DNA from: Patulibacter sp. SYSU D01012 | Lineage (GTDB): Bacteria; Actinomycetota; Thermoleophilia; Solirubrobacterales; Solirubrobacteraceae | Direction of reading: 5' to 3' | DNA: 64,000 nucleotides | Assembly (NCBI RefSeq): GCF_017916475.1 | Contig: NZ_JAFMTB010000001.1 | Span: 1,888,043 to 1,952,042, forward strand | In this document: positions 51,306 to 60,370 of the stretch, in pieces | Layout of the letters: every line of letters starts with the position of its first letter | Position numbering within the stretch: position 1 is the stretch's first letter | Position numbers and translations under genes: made by a program | Notes under the pieces: generated by a model | Seen by the model: only the letters and a program-made list of their open reading frames with translations | The model's database searches: none | Told to the model about the DNA's origin: nothing

Positions 51306-51311
51306 TAGCGT
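51306..51311 (+). promoter_or_regulatory. -10 hexamer for ilvD
   Basis: TAGCGT ends ten bases before ATG 51322, predicting a leader of about three bases. Confidence 0.5.
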
Positions 51312-51321
51312 TCGCGCCGGC

Positions 51322-53013
51322 ATGAGCAGCACGCACCCCGACGTCGATCTCAAGCGCAACAGCCGGCAGGTGACCGAGGGGCCCCACCGCGCGGCCGCCC
51401 GCACGTACCTGAAGGGCATCGGCTTCGACAACGACGCCCTCCGCAAGCCGATCATCGGCGTCGCGCACGGCTGGATCGAGACCATGCCGTGCAACTTCAA
51501 CCACCGGGTGCTCGCCGCGAAGGTCAAGGAGGGCATCCGGGCCGCCGGCGGCACGCCGATGGAGCTCAACCACGTCGCGATCTCGGACGGGATCACGATG
51601 GGCACGAGCGGCATGAAGACGTCGCTCGTCTCGCGCGAGGTCATCGCCGACTCCATCGAGCTCGTCGCGCGCGGGCACCTCTTCGACGGCCTCGTCGTCA
51701 TCACCGGCTGCGACAAGACGATCCCGGCGGGCGTGATGGCGCTCGCCCGCCTGAACATCCCCGGGCTGATGCTCTACGGCGGCTCCGTCCCGCCCGGCCA
51801 CCTGCACGGGCAGGAGGTCACGATCCAGAGCGTCTTCGAGGCCGTCGGCCGGCACGCCGCCGGCAAGATCACCGACGAGGAGCTCGACGAGCTGGAGAAC
51901 GTCGCCAGCCCCGGCGCCGGCGCGTGCGGCGGGCAGTTCACCGCCAACACGATGTCGATGGCGTTCGAGGCGATGGGCATCAGCCCCGCCGGCGCCGCGA
52001 TGGTCCACGCCCAGGCGCCGAGCAAGGCCGAGGTCGCCTTCCGCGCCGGCGAGCTCGCGATGGAGGTCCTGCGCCGCGACCTGCGCCCGAGCGACCTCAT
52101 CACGAAGGAGTCGCTGCAGAACGCCGTCGCGGCCGTCGCGGGCTCGGGCGGCTCCACGAACGCCGTCCTGCACCTGCTCGCGGTCGCGAAGGAGGCCGGC
52201 GTCGACTTCGACATCGACGACTTCGACCGCATCAGCCGCTCCACGCCGCTGCTCTGCGACCTGCTGCCCGGCGGGCGCTACAACGCCGTCGAGATGTGGC
52301 ACGCCGGCGGCACGCCCGTCTTCATGCACCGCCTGAAGACGCTCGGCGCGCTGCACGAGGACCTGCCCACGGTCACCGGCCCGACGGTCGGCGAGCTCGC
52401 GAGCGACGCGGGCGAGACCCCGGGGCAGCGCGTCATCCGGCCCCTCGACGACCCGATCAAGACGTCCGGTGGCCTGGCCATCCTGCGCGGCAACCTGGCC
52501 CCCGAGGGGTGCGTCGTGAAGCTCTCCGGGCACGAGCGCCGCCGCCACCAGGGGCCGGCTCGCGTGTTCGAGCGCGAGGAGGAGGCGATGAAGACCGTCG
52601 TGGCCGGCGGGATCCGCCCCGGCGACGTCGTCGTCATCCGCAACGAGGGGCCGCAGGGCGGTCCCGGCATGCGCGAGATGCTCTCCGTCACGAGCGCCAT
52701 CTCCGGCATGGGCATCTCGGGCGAGGTCGCGCTGATCACGGACGGCCGCTTCTCGGGCGCCACGCGCGGGTTCACCGTCGGGCACGTCGCGCCCGAGGCG
52801 TTCCACCGCGGGCCGATCGCCGCCATCCACGAGGGCGACGTCGTCACGATCGACGTCGACGCCCGCGAGCTGTCCGTCGCGCTGAGCGACGACGAGATCG
52901 CCGCCCGCTGCGCGGCGTACGCGCCGCCCGTCTCGCCCGACACCACCGGCGTCCTGGCCAAGTACGCCAAGCTCGTCGGCTCCGCCAGCCAGGGCGCGGT
53001 CACCACCGGCTGA
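51322..53013 (+). CDS. ilvD: Dihydroxy-acid dehydratase
   Basis: Fe-S dehydratase that makes 2-keto acids for valine, leucine and isoleucine synthesis. It has 563 residues. The cluster-binding cysteines are in [22 protein letters not shown] and [25 protein letters not shown] and [14 protein letters not shown] are other signatures, and [22 protein letters not shown] near the C-terminus binds substrate. The three Cys pattern fits the [2Fe-2S] class. The next gene starts one base after its stop, but is not a branched-chain gene. Confidence 0.96.
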   Translation: MSSTHPDVDLKRNSRQVTEGPHRAAARTYLKGIGFDNDALRKPIIGVAHGWIETMPCNFNHRVLAAKVKEGIRAAGGTPMELNHVAISDGITMGTSGMKTSLVSREVIADSIELVARGHLFDGLVVITGCDKTIPAGVMALARLNIPGLMLYGGSVPPGHLHGQEVTIQSVFEAVGRHAAGKITDEELDELENVASPGAGACGGQFTANTMSMAFEAMGISPAGAAMVHAQAPSKAEVAFRAGELAMEVLRRDLRPSDLITKESLQNAVAAVAGSGGSTNAVLHLLAVAKEAGVDFDIDDFDRISRSTPLLCDLLPGGRYNAVEMWHAGGTPVFMHRLKTLGALHEDLPTVTGPTVGELASDAGETPGQRVIRPLDDPIKTSGGLAILRGNLAPEGCVVKLSGHERRRHQGPARVFEREEEAMKTVVAGGIRPGDVVVIRNEGPQGGPGMREMLSVTSAISGMGISGEVALITDGRFSGATRGFTVGHVAPEAFHRGPIAAIHEGDVVTIDVDARELSVALSDDEIAARCAAYAPPVSPDTTGVLAKYAKLVGSASQGAVTTG

Positions 53014-53014
53014 C

Positions 53015-53788
53015 ATGGACGCGGGCCGCGACACGCTGCCGGCCGTCGAGCCGGACCGCGACCTGGACGACTGGGGGCGCTCGGCGCGGCTCGCCGCGCT
53101 GCTGGACCGCACGGTCTGGGACGCCGCGCACAAGGTGTGGTTCCGCGTCGAGCTGGAGGGCGCCGCGCGCATCCCCGCGACCGGCGGCGCCCTGCTCGTC
53201 GTCAACGGCGGCGGCGCGCTGTCGCCCGTCGCGCCGATGCTCGCGAAGGCGGTGCGCGAGGAACACCCGCGGCGCCGCGAGAGCCGCCTGGCCGTCGACC
53301 CGGCGCTGCTCGCGCAGCCCGGGCTGTCCGTCGCCCTCGCGCGCGCCGGCGCCGTCCGGGCCCACGAGGACGACCTGGCCCGCCTGCTCGGCGACGAGGG
53401 CGCGCTCGTCGTCCACGCCGTGCGCACCGACCGCCTCCACGACGACGCGGCCGCCGCCGACCTGGGCGTTCACCCCGCGCTGCGCGCCGCGGCCCGCACG
53501 GGCGTCCCCGTCGTCCCCGTCGCGGCCGTCGGCGCCGACGACGCGCAGCCGGTGCTCGCCCGCCTTCCGTTGCCCGGCGGCCGCCGCCTGCCCGTGACGC
53601 TCGCCTTCCCGCACCTGGGACCGCTCGCCCTGCTGGCGTACCTGCCGGCCCGGCTGCGCCTGCGGACCCTCGCCCCGCGCACCGACCACGGCCCCGGCGA
53701 CGCCGAGCGGCTCGCGCTCTCCGTCGCCCGCCGCCTGCGCCACGAGCACGCCGACATGACCCGCGAGCGACGGTCGCGGTGGACGTGA
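53015..53788 (+). CDS. PlsC-like acyltransferase homologue with lost catalytic motifs
   Basis: A 257-residue protein that resembles actinobacterial PlsC-type lysophospholipid acyltransferases in KVWFRVELEGAARIPATGGALLVVN and in GVPVVPVAAVGADDAQPVLA. However, where the family has NHSGTLPLD (the HxxxxD-type motif) it reads NGGGALSPVA, and the FPEG block reads VVHAVRTDR. Both histidine and PEG motifs are therefore missing, suggesting a pseudoenzyme. It is coupled to the next gene, an epimerase-like protein, as in the PlsC-epimerase pairs of other actinobacteria (for example the Rv0501-Rv0502 neighbourhood). A regulatory or structural role is possible. The start ATG 53015 is one base past the ilvD stop. 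Confidence 0.6.
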   Translation: MDAGRDTLPAVEPDRDLDDWGRSARLAALLDRTVWDAAHKVWFRVELEGAARIPATGGALLVVNGGGALSPVAPMLAKAVREEHPRRRESRLAVDPALLAQPGLSVALARAGAVRAHEDDLARLLGDEGALVVHAVRTDRLHDDAAAADLGVHPALRAAARTGVPVVPVAAVGADDAQPVLARLPLPGGRRLPVTLAFPHLGPLALLAYLPARLRLRTLAPRTDHGPGDAERLALSVARRLRHEHADMTRERRSRWT

Positions 53789-55017
53789 GCGGCGCCCGGA
53801 TCCTGCTGACGGCCGGCGCGGGCCGGCTGGGGGCGCTGGTCGTCCGCGCGCTCGAGGCACGGGACGACGTCGCCACCGTCGTCGCGGTCGACGAGCGACC
53901 GCCCGGCGTGCCCTTCGCGCGGGCCGAGTTCGTCCGCCTGGGCCGCGACGCCGCCGGCCTGGGCCGGGTGGTCGCCGGCACCGCGCCCGACGTCGTCGTG
54001 GACCTGCGGGCCGCCGCGGCGCTCGCGCCGCTCGACCCCGCGGCCCTGAGCGCCCACGCGCCCACCACGCGGGCGCTCGCCGACGCGATCGCGGCCCCGG
54101 AGTCGCCCGTCCGCCGGGTCGTCGCCGTCGGCTCGCTGCACCGCTACGGCTGGGACGCCCGCCTGCCGGCGTTCCTGCGCGAGGACACGCCGGTGCCGCC
54201 ACCGCGGTCCGCGGGGCTCGCGGCGCCGCTCGCCGCGGTCGAGGACGCGCTGGCCACGGCCGCCGCGGCGCGACCGGGCGTCGGCCTGGCGCTGCTGCGG
54301 CTGGCCGACCCGGTCGGGCCGGCGGGCGCCGGCGTGCTCGCGGCGGCGGACCGCCTGCCGCTGCTCCCGACCATCCTCGGCTTCGATCCGCCGCTGCAGG
54401 TCGTGGGGGAGGACGACGCCGCACGTGCCGTCGCCCACGTCGCCGGCGGCGGCCTGGACGGAACGTTCCTCGTCGCGGCCGACGGCACGCTGGCCCTCTC
54501 GGAGGCCCTGGCCGCGCTCGGTCGGGCGCACGCGCCCGTGCTGCCGCCGTGGGGCGCCGGCCTGCTCGCCGGCCTCCTGGCGCGCGCCGGCCTGCCCGCG
54601 GCCCCCGAGCTGGCGGGCCAGCTGCTCCGGGGACGCGGCGTCGACGCTCGGCGGCTGAAGGCGACGGGGTTCGCCTACCGCGCGACGACGCGCGAGGCGC
54701 TGACCACGGCGGCGACGGCGCGCCGGGACCGCCGCCGCCTCGGCTCCGCGACGGCGGCCGGCGGCCTGGGGACGGGCGAGCCGTACGTCGCCGAGGTCGA
54801 GGCGTTCCTGCGCTCCAGCCCCGCCGCGCGCGCCGCGCCCGCCCCGGCGGTGACGCCCGCCGAGCCCGACGTCGGCGCCCTCCCCGAGGACGCGCTGCTG
54901 CCCCTGCTGCCCTCGCTCGAGCCGGCCGCGCTCACCGCGCTGCGGGCGCACGAGGCCGCCGGTCCGGGGCGCCCGCGGGTGCTGGCGGCGATCGACGGAC
55001 TGCTCCGGCGCGGCTGA
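53785..55017 (+). CDS. NAD-dependent epimerase/dehydratase-like protein
   Basis: A 410-residue member of the extended SDR family. The Rossmann motif is ILLTAGAGRLGALVVRAL (GxGxxG), with the acidic VVAVDERP after strand two. The catalytic region where related proteins read SSTHVYG is VGSLHRYGWD, so the YxxxK catalytic pair is not recognisable. LLRLADPVGPAGAGVL and FLVAADGTLALSEALAALG match downstream parts of the family. The last 100 residues are Pro/Ala-rich helices not typical of SDR enzymes. GTG 53785 overlaps the preceding gene by four bases. Both partners appear altered, so a joint non-catalytic role is possible. Confidence 0.68.
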   Translation: MSGARILLTAGAGRLGALVVRALEARDDVATVVAVDERPPGVPFARAEFVRLGRDAAGLGRVVAGTAPDVVVDLRAAAALAPLDPAALSAHAPTTRALADAIAAPESPVRRVVAVGSLHRYGWDARLPAFLREDTPVPPPRSAGLAAPLAAVEDALATAAAARPGVGLALLRLADPVGPAGAGVLAAADRLPLLPTILGFDPPLQVVGEDDAARAVAHVAGGGLDGTFLVAADGTLALSEALAALGRAHAPVLPPWGAGLLAGLLARAGLPAAPELAGQLLRGRGVDARRLKATGFAYRATTREALTTAATARRDRRRLGSATAAGGLGTGEPYVAEVEAFLRSSPAARAAPAPAVTPAEPDVGALPEDALLPLLPSLEPAALTALRAHEAAGPGRPRVLAAIDGLLRRG

Positions 55018-55078
55018 CGGCGTACGACCGCGGACGGGACGGGGCTTGCGGGCCCGGCACGCCCCAGCCGACCACCGT

Positions 55079-55084
55079 TATCAT
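55079..55084 (+). promoter_or_regulatory. -10 hexamer for the L,D-transpeptidase gene
   Basis: TATCAT ends 14 bases before ATG 55099, predicting a leader of about seven bases. The gap from the SDR gene is 81 bases. Confidence 0.45.
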
Positions 55085-55098
55085 CCGCGCGGTCTCCC

Positions 55099-56139
55099 AT
55101 GCGTCAACGTCCCCTCCTCGTCCTCGCCACCGTCCTGGCCGTCCTCCTCGTCGCGTGCGGGGGCGTGCTCGTCGCCGACGCCTCGACGCCGAAGAAGATC
55201 CCCGCCGGCGTCCACATCGGCGGCGTCGACGTCGGCGGGCTGACCGTCGAGGCGGCCCGGCAGAAGGCCACGCGCACGCTCCTCGAGGAGCGCGGCCAGC
55301 CCGTCCGCGTCCGCTACGGCGCCCGGGCGTGGACCCTGACGTCCGCGGACGCGAAGGTCCGGGTCGACGTGGACGACGCGGTCGCGCAGGCGAGCCGCCT
55401 GGCGACCGAGGGCAACGCGTTCGAGCGCGTCTACCGCCGCGTCGCCGGGAAGAAGATCTCGCGCGAGTACGAGCCGTCCAGCTCGTACTCCACGGCCGCC
55501 GTCTCCAAGCTGCTGGACCGGATGGAGCGCGACGTCAAGCGCGCGCCGCGCGAGGCCTCCGTCACGTTCGACTCCGGCACGCTGGAGGTCCACGAGGGGC
55601 GCACCGGCGTCGAGCTGGACCGCAAGCGCGTCGCCGCCCGCATCCGCAAGGCGCTGCGCGTGCCGTCGGCCCCGCACCGCATCCGGGCGGTCGTGGACAA
55701 GGAGCAGCCGAAGACGACGACGGCCGACGTCCGCAAGCAGTACTCGACGGTGCTCGTGGCCAACCGCTCGACGTTCAAGCTGACGCTCTACAAGAACCTG
55801 AAGGTCGCGAAGACCTACGGCATCTCCGTCGGCAAGGCCGGCCACGACACGCCGGCCGGCCAGTACACGATCGCCAACAAGGACGCCAACCCCGCCTGGC
55901 ACGTCCCCCAGTCCGAGTGGGCCGGCGACCTGGCCGGCAAGGTCATCCCCGCGGGCGATCCGCAGAACCCGATCAAGGCGCGGTGGATGGGCATCTACGA
56001 CGGCGTCGGCATCCACGGCACGAGCGACGACGCGTCGATCGGCACGAACGCCTCGCACGGCTGTCTGCGGATGCACGTGCCGGACGTGATCGACCTGTTC
56101 CCGCGCGTGCCGGTCGGCACGCCGATCTGGATCCTCTGA
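55099..56139 (+). CDS. L,D-transpeptidase (YkuD domain)
   Basis: Cell-wall enzyme that makes 3-3 peptide crosslinks or attaches proteins to peptidoglycan. It is 346 residues with an N-terminal hydrophobic signal region (LLVLATVLAVLLVACGG, lipobox-like VACG, so possibly a lipoprotein). A peptidoglycan-binding-4 domain spans about residues 40-200, where IHVGG-type repeats occur (IGGVDVGGLTVEAARQKA). The YkuD catalytic domain has VGKAGHDTPAGQYTIANKDANP and GIHGTSDDASIGTNASHGCLRM, with the catalytic Cys and His near residue 320. Located outside the membrane. Probably intrinsically resistant to many penicillins, known of the family. Confidence 0.92.
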   Translation: MRQRPLLVLATVLAVLLVACGGVLVADASTPKKIPAGVHIGGVDVGGLTVEAARQKATRTLLEERGQPVRVRYGARAWTLTSADAKVRVDVDDAVAQASRLATEGNAFERVYRRVAGKKISREYEPSSSYSTAAVSKLLDRMERDVKRAPREASVTFDSGTLEVHEGRTGVELDRKRVAARIRKALRVPSAPHRIRAVVDKEQPKTTTADVRKQYSTVLVANRSTFKLTLYKNLKVAKTYGISVGKAGHDTPAGQYTIANKDANPAWHVPQSEWAGDLAGKVIPAGDPQNPIKARWMGIYDGVGIHGTSDDASIGTNASHGCLRMHVPDVIDLFPRVPVGTPIWIL

Positions 56140-56258
56140 GCGCCGCCGCGGCCCGAGCGCCCGCGCGGGTCGGAGCCGGACCGACCGGCGGGCGGCCCCA
56201 CCCGGGCGCGGGCGGACCGGCGCGCCGGCGATCCGGCGTGCGGACCGTCCGGGCCCGT

Positions 56259-56678
56259 CTAGCGGACGCCGTCGGGCCGGCGGTCCACGTCGCCCCCCAG
56301 GGCGCGCACCGTGTCGTCGTGGCCGCCCTCCTGGGCCGCCAGCGCGCGGATCGCGTCGTCGATGTCGCGGATGCTCTCGCCCTGGCCGTCCGGCGACTCC
56401 GGGCCGAACGCCGCGATCTCGTCGACCGGGACCTCCTCCCAGCCCCGCTCGAGCAGGGAGGAGTGGTGGTCGCCGTGCCGAAAGGCCATCGTGCCGAGCC
56501 AGATCCCGCGCTCCCGGCGCCGCAGCACCGCGTACCAGAGCGTCGAGGCGTCGACGTTCGCGCGGATCTGCAGCCACGGGCGCGCCGGGTCGTCGACGGC
56601 GTCGGCGAGGCCGGCGGTCATGAGCTGCCGCCGCGTCGCGACCCGCCCGGAATCCGTGTCGATGAAGAACGTGCCCAC
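56259..56678 (-). CDS. Unknown protein, 139 residues
   Basis: A soluble acidic protein I do not recognise. Distinct stretches are GTFFIDTDSGRVATRRQLM, ARPWLQIRANVDASTLWYAVL and GIWLGTMAFRHGDHHSSLL (a possible metal- or nucleotide-binding GDHH), then acidic EEVPVDEIAAFGPE. Start GTG 56678 follows TATCCT by eight bases on this strand, which fits a leaderless start; the frame stays open further upstream. It is divergent from the Xer gene, and the two coding regions overlap by 17 bases if the Xer start is right. It is convergent with the L,D-transpeptidase gene. Confidence 0.62.
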   Translation of the reverse strand: MGTFFIDTDSGRVATRRQLMTAGLADAVDDPARPWLQIRANVDASTLWYAVLRRRERGIWLGTMAFRHGDHHSSLLERGWEEVPVDEIAAFGPESPDGQGESIRDIDDAIRALAAQEGGHDDTVRALGGDVDRRPDGVR

Positions 56679-57609
56679 GACTCCAGAGGATAGGCCGCTG
56701 CCCGAGGCGTGGCGCCGCGCGCTCGAGGTGCTCGAAACCGACGGCGTCCGCCGGGGCGCCGCGGAGCGCACCCGTCGCGCCTACGCCGGCGACCTGGAGC
56801 GCTTCGCGCGCTGGTGCGCCGCGCGGGGCACGGACGCGCCGTCCGCCGTCGACGTCCGCACCGTCCGCCGCTACACGCAGTCGCTGACGGAGGGCGGCGC
56901 CGCGGCGTCCACCGTCACCCGGGCGCTGTCCGCGCTGCGTGGCGCGTTCCGCGCCTTCGAGCGCGCCGGCCTGGCCGAGGGCAACCCCGCCGAGCTCGCT
57001 CCGGGCCCGCGGCGCCCGCAGCACCTGCCGCGCGTCGTCAAGCCGGACGACGCCGCCCGTCTGCTCGACCGCATCCCCGCCGACGACGACGCCCTGGCGC
57101 TGCGCGACCGCGTGATGCTGGAGATCGCCTACGGATCGGGGCTGCGCGCCGCCGAGCTCGTGCGCCTGGACGTCGTCGACGTCGACCTGGACGGCGCGCA
57201 GCTGCGCGTGACGGGCAAGGGCGAGCGCACCCGCACGCTGCCGCTGGGCGATCCCGCCGCCGACGCGGTGCGGCGCTACCTGGCCCGCGGCCGGCCGGCG
57301 CTCGCGGTCGCCCCCGCGGACGGGGCGGCCGAGCCCGCGCTGCTGCTCTCGCGCCGCGGCCGCCGGCTGTCGACGAGCGACGTGCGCCGGCGGATGCACC
57401 TGTGGGTCCGTGCGGCGGGCCTGCCGACCGACCTGCACCCGCACGCGCTGCGGCACTCGTTCGCCACCCACCTGCTCGACGGCGGCGCCGACCTGCGTGC
57501 GATCCAGGAGCTGCTCGGCCACGCCCGGCTGTCCACGACCCAGGTCTACACTCGAGTAGAGTCGAGCCGGCTGAAGTCCGCCTACCGGCGCAGCCACCCG
57601 CGGGCCTAG
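56662..57609 (+). CDS. Tyrosine recombinase XerC/XerD-like
   Basis: A 315-residue tyrosine recombinase that resolves chromosome dimers in this position of other genomes. The N-terminal SAM-like core-binding domain (RAYAGDLERFARWCAARG, TVRRYTQSLTEGGAAA) precedes the catalytic domain, which has the full set: Arg in YGSGLRAAELVRL, Lys in TGKGERTRTLPL, HxxR in HPHALRHSFATHLL, His in LGHARLSTTQ and the nucleophile Tyr in VYTRV. It is followed six bases later by whiG. XerC or XerD cannot be told apart. The N-terminal start is uncertain: ATG 56662 or GTG 56671; both overlap the divergent gene. It looks like a core gene rather than a phage integrase. Confidence 0.86.
   Translation: MKNVPTTPEDRPLPEAWRRALEVLETDGVRRGAAERTRRAYAGDLERFARWCAARGTDAPSAVDVRTVRRYTQSLTEGGAAASTVTRALSALRGAFRAFERAGLAEGNPAELAPGPRRPQHLPRVVKPDDAARLLDRIPADDDALALRDRVMLEIAYGSGLRAAELVRLDVVDVDLDGAQLRVTGKGERTRTLPLGDPAADAVRRYLARGRPALAVAPADGAAEPALLLSRRGRRLSTSDVRRRMHLWVRAAGLPTDLHPHALRHSFATHLLDGGADLRAIQELLGHARLSTTQVYTRVESSRLKSAYRRSHPRA
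56687..56692 (-). promoter_or_regulatory. -10 hexamer for the 56678 gene
   Basis: TATCCT on the minus strand ends eight bases before GTG 56678, inside the 5' part of the Xer reading frame. Confidence 0.5.
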
Positions 57610-57615
57610 CCCGGG

Positions 57616-58461
57616 ATGCCGGTGCGGGCCCAGCGACGATCCCCCGTCCCCGCTGTCCGCGATCGACCCCTGGTGCAGGCCGAGCCCCGTCCCCACGACC
57701 TCCGCGAGCTGTGGCGCCGCGTGCGCGAGGGCGACGACCGCGCCGCCCGCGAGCGGCTGGTGCTCATCTACTCGCCGCTGGTCAAGTGGGTCGCCGGCCG
57801 GGTGGCGGCGTCGCTGCCCCCGCACGTGGAGGAGGGCGACCTCATCTCGTACGGCCTCGAGGGGCTGACGACCGCCGTCGACCGCTACGACATCACGCGC
57901 GAGGTGCGCTTCGAGACCTACGCGGTCACCCGGATCCGCGGCGCGATCATCGACGAGCTGCGCTCGCAGGACTGGGTGCCGCGCTCCGTGCGCCAGCGCG
58001 CCCGCGAGATCGAGCGCACGCACTCCCGGCTGGAGCACCAGCTGCACCGGGCGCCCACCGACGAGGAGATGGCCACCGCGCTCGACGTCTCCGTGCGCGA
58101 GTTCCAGGACTCGCTCGTGCAGGTGTCGCAGTCGACGATCCACGCGCTCGACGAGCTGTGGTCCGTCGGCGACGCCAGCGGCGACCAGGTGTCGCTCCTG
58201 GACACGATCGAGGACGAGGGCGCGCCCGACCCGGCGGCCCTCGTCGACGAGCAGGCGCTGCGCGACCAGATCGGCGACGCGATCGACCGGCTTCCCGAGC
58301 GGGAGAAGGTCGTGATCGCCCTCTACTACTACGAGAACCTGACGCTGCGCGAGATCGGCGAGGTCCTCGGCGTGACCGAGTCGCGGGCCTCGCAGCTGCA
58401 CACGAAGGCGGTCCTCCGACTCCGCTCGCGGCTCGGTCCGGACGACGGCGTCACCGTCTGA
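57616..58461 (+). CDS. whiG: WhiG/FliA-family RNA polymerase sigma factor
   Basis: An alternative sigma factor of 281 residues (262 if GTG 57673 is used). Region 2 shows LVLIYSPLVKWVAGRVAASLP, EEGDLISYGLEGLTTAVDRYD and RFETYAVTRIRGAIIDELRSQDWVPRSVR; region 3 REIERTHSRLEHQL, then THDEEMATALD; region 4 ends ENLTLREIGEVLGVTESRASQLHTKAVL. This is the WhiG/FliA subgroup controlling sporulation in streptomycetes or motility in others; targets here are unknown. In streptomycetes whiG also lies near dprA. It probably shares a transcript with the upstream Xer gene. Confidence 0.9.
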   Translation: MPVRAQRRSPVPAVRDRPLVQAEPRPHDLRELWRRVREGDDRAARERLVLIYSPLVKWVAGRVAASLPPHVEEGDLISYGLEGLTTAVDRYDITREVRFETYAVTRIRGAIIDELRSQDWVPRSVRQRAREIERTHSRLEHQLHRAPTDEEMATALDVSVREFQDSLVQVSQSTIHALDELWSVGDASGDQVSLLDTIEDEGAPDPAALVDEQALRDQIGDAIDRLPEREKVVIALYYYENLTLREIGEVLGVTESRASQLHTKAVLRLRSRLGPDDGVTV

Positions 58462-58468
58462 CCGCTGC

Positions 58469-58474
58469 TAGCCT
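58469..58474 (+). promoter_or_regulatory. -10 hexamer, leaderless start of the zinc-finger gene
   Basis: TAGCCT ends six bases before GTG 58481, eight bases past the whiG stop. Confidence 0.55.
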
Positions 58475-58480
58475 CGACGG

Positions 58481-59272
58481 GTGTCGTCGCCCGGGAACTA
58501 CGAGGTCTGCGCGATCTGCGACCGCCACCTGCTGCGCGGTGAGCAGCCGGAGATCTTCCTCCACGACGGGCAGCGACACGAGGTCTGCGAGCTCTGCGTC
58601 CCGCGGGCCCTGCACGCCGGCTGGATCCGCGTCGGCGTGAACGACGCCCCGACACTCGAGCCCGATCGTCCGGGCCGCTCGCTGCTCTCGCGGCTGCGCA
58701 AGGGCCGCAAGCCGGGCGGCCGTCGCCGTCCCGCGCCCGGACCGCAGTCGGCCGCGCAGCGCTCGGCCCAGCGGCGCAGCCAGACGGCCGCCGCGCGGCC
58801 GGAGTTCGAGGACGACCCGCGGCCCGAGCCCCGGCGCGTGCACCGCCTCGAGGACGAGATCGAGGGCCTGGCGCTCGAGGAGGAGCCCGCCGCCGCGCCG
58901 CTGGCCGCGTACGCGACGACGGCGACCGGCAGCCACGCGCAGGTCGCCACCTCGGGCGACCGGATGGCCGCCCGCGCGATCGACCTGTACAACCACTCCG
59001 AGCACCCGCGCACCCTGTCCGGCATCGCGCGGACGCTCGGCGCGCCGTGGGTCACCGTCCGCACGCTCGAGGGCGCGCGGATGCAGATCGTCGTGGCGTG
59101 GGAGCTGACGTGGTACCGCTTCGAGGTCGACCTCGAGCGCGAGTCGGACGGCGTCCGCGCGACCGGCACGGGCAACGCCCTGGGCGAGCTGCAGCCGGGC
59201 GACGTCGACCCGAACGCCGTCGCCGACGAGCACGGCTACCTGTACCTGCAGAGCGGCGCGCCGGCCGCGTAG
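58481..59272 (+). CDS. Unknown protein with N-terminal CxxC zinc finger
   Basis: A 263-residue protein I do not recognise. The N-terminus has two Cys pairs (CAIC and CELC, residues about 10-40) that likely form a zinc finger. A long, basic, low-complexity linker (KGRKPGGRRRPAPGPQSAAQ) and an acidic stretch separate it from a C-terminal folded domain: YNHSEHPRTLSGIARTLGAPWVTVR, then QIVVAWELTWYRFEVDLE. The latter resembles a small DNA- or ligand-binding fold, but no family matches with confidence. Start GTG 58481 follows TAGCCT by six bases. Its place right after the whiG sigma factor suggests a regulatory connection, which is inference. Confidence 0.65.
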   Translation: MSSPGNYEVCAICDRHLLRGEQPEIFLHDGQRHEVCELCVPRALHAGWIRVGVNDAPTLEPDRPGRSLLSRLRKGRKPGGRRRPAPGPQSAAQRSAQRRSQTAAARPEFEDDPRPEPRRVHRLEDEIEGLALEEEPAAAPLAAYATTATGSHAQVATSGDRMAARAIDLYNHSEHPRTLSGIARTLGAPWVTVRTLEGARMQIVVAWELTWYRFEVDLERESDGVRATGTGNALGELQPGDVDPNAVADEHGYLYLQSGAPAA

Positions 59273-59275
59273 CCG

Positions 59276-60370
59276 CTAGCGGCGCGGCCGCTTGCCCTCG
59301 CCGATCCGCCGCTCGCGGTCCTCGCGCTTCTCCGCGAGCTCCTCGACCTCGGCACGCAGCTCCAGGAACGACCGACGCCGCGCCTCGGCCAGCTCGCCGG
59401 CCTCGACCGCCGCGCGCACGGCGCAGCCGGCCTCGCGGTCGTGGCGGCAGTCGGCGAAGCGGCACGCGTGCGCCAGGTCGACGACGTCCGGGAACGCCGC
59501 GTCCAGGCCGCCGGTGTCGCGGACCAGGCCCAGCTCACGGGTGCCGGGGGTGTCCAGCAGGCACGTGCCGCCGCCCAGGGGGACGAGCTCGCGGGCCGTC
59601 GTCGTGTGGCGGCCCTTGGCGTCCGTCGCACGGACGGAGCCCGTCGCGAGCACCTCGCGTCCGATGAGCACGTTGACGATCGACGACTTGCCGGCGCCGG
59701 ACTCCCCGATGAGCGCGGTCGTGGCGCCGCGGGGGAGGAGCGCCTCGAGATCGTCGAAGCCGCGGCCGTCCCGCTTGGAGACCGCCACGAACGGGATGTC
59801 CGGCGGCATCTCGTCGCGGATGGCCCGGACGGCGTCGGGCAGGTCCAGGTCCGCCTTCGTCGCCACCACGATCGGCTGCACGCCGCCCTCGTGCGCCAGC
59901 ACGATCGCGCGCTCGATGCGCCCCGGGTTGAGGGGCCGGTCGAGCGCGTGGACCGCCAGCACCGCGGCGACGTTCGACGCCAGCACCTGCTCGAGCAGCT
60001 CGCGCGACGGATCGCGGCGCCCGACCCGCGTGCGCCGCGGCGCGACGGCGACGGCCAGCAGGCGGTCCCGGCTCTTGTCGCGCTCCGCGGCCACCCAGTC
60101 GCCGACCGCCAGCGGCGTGTCCGCACGGTCGTCCGGCAGCTCCGCCGTGCGGCCCAGCCGCCCGACGCCGGGCCGGCGGCCCTCCGCGGTGACCAGGTGG
60201 ATCCCGCCGTACTCGATCCGCGCGACGCGCGCGGGGAAGCGGCCCTCCGTCAGCAGCGGCGCCAGCTCCGCCGCGACCCGCTCGTCGTATCCCGCCGCCG
60301 CCAGGGGATCCGGCAGATCCCACAGATCCGTCATCGCCTCGCCGTGCTCGACGCGCGGCGCGTCGTTCAT
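59276..60370 (-). CDS. rsgA: Small-subunit ribosome GTPase RsgA
   Basis: Circularly permuted GTPase that acts late in 30S maturation. It is 364 residues: N-terminal OB fold (GRFPARVARIEYGGIHLVTA), G domain with order G4-G1-G3 (VVATKADLD, LIGESGAGKSSIVNVL, CLLDTPGTREL), and the C-terminal zinc knuckle HACRFADCRHDREAGC. All motifs are complete. ATG 60370 overlaps the stop of a tiny upstream frame (ATGA); ATG 60334 is an alternative. It is convergent with the zinc-finger gene, with three bases between. Confidence 0.94.
   Translation of the reverse strand: MNDAPRVEHGEAMTDLWDLPDPLAAAGYDERVAAELAPLLTEGRFPARVARIEYGGIHLVTAEGRRPGVGRLGRTAELPDDRADTPLAVGDWVAAERDKSRDRLLAVAVAPRRTRVGRRDPSRELLEQVLASNVAAVLAVHALDRPLNPGRIERAIVLAHEGGVQPIVVATKADLDLPDAVRAIRDEMPPDIPFVAVSKRDGRGFDDLEALLPRGATTALIGESGAGKSSIVNVLIGREVLATGSVRATDAKGRHTTTARELVPLGGGTCLLDTPGTRELGLVRDTGGLDAAFPDVVDLAHACRFADCRHDREAGCAVRAAVEAGELAEARRRSFLELRAEVEELAEKREDRERRIGEGKRPRR

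Noticed and set aside
56662-57609. Xer recombinase as an integrase of a mobile element
   Set aside because: It has the layout of chromosomal XerC/D, sits next to whiG in a core region, and no attachment-site repeats or phage genes are nearby.
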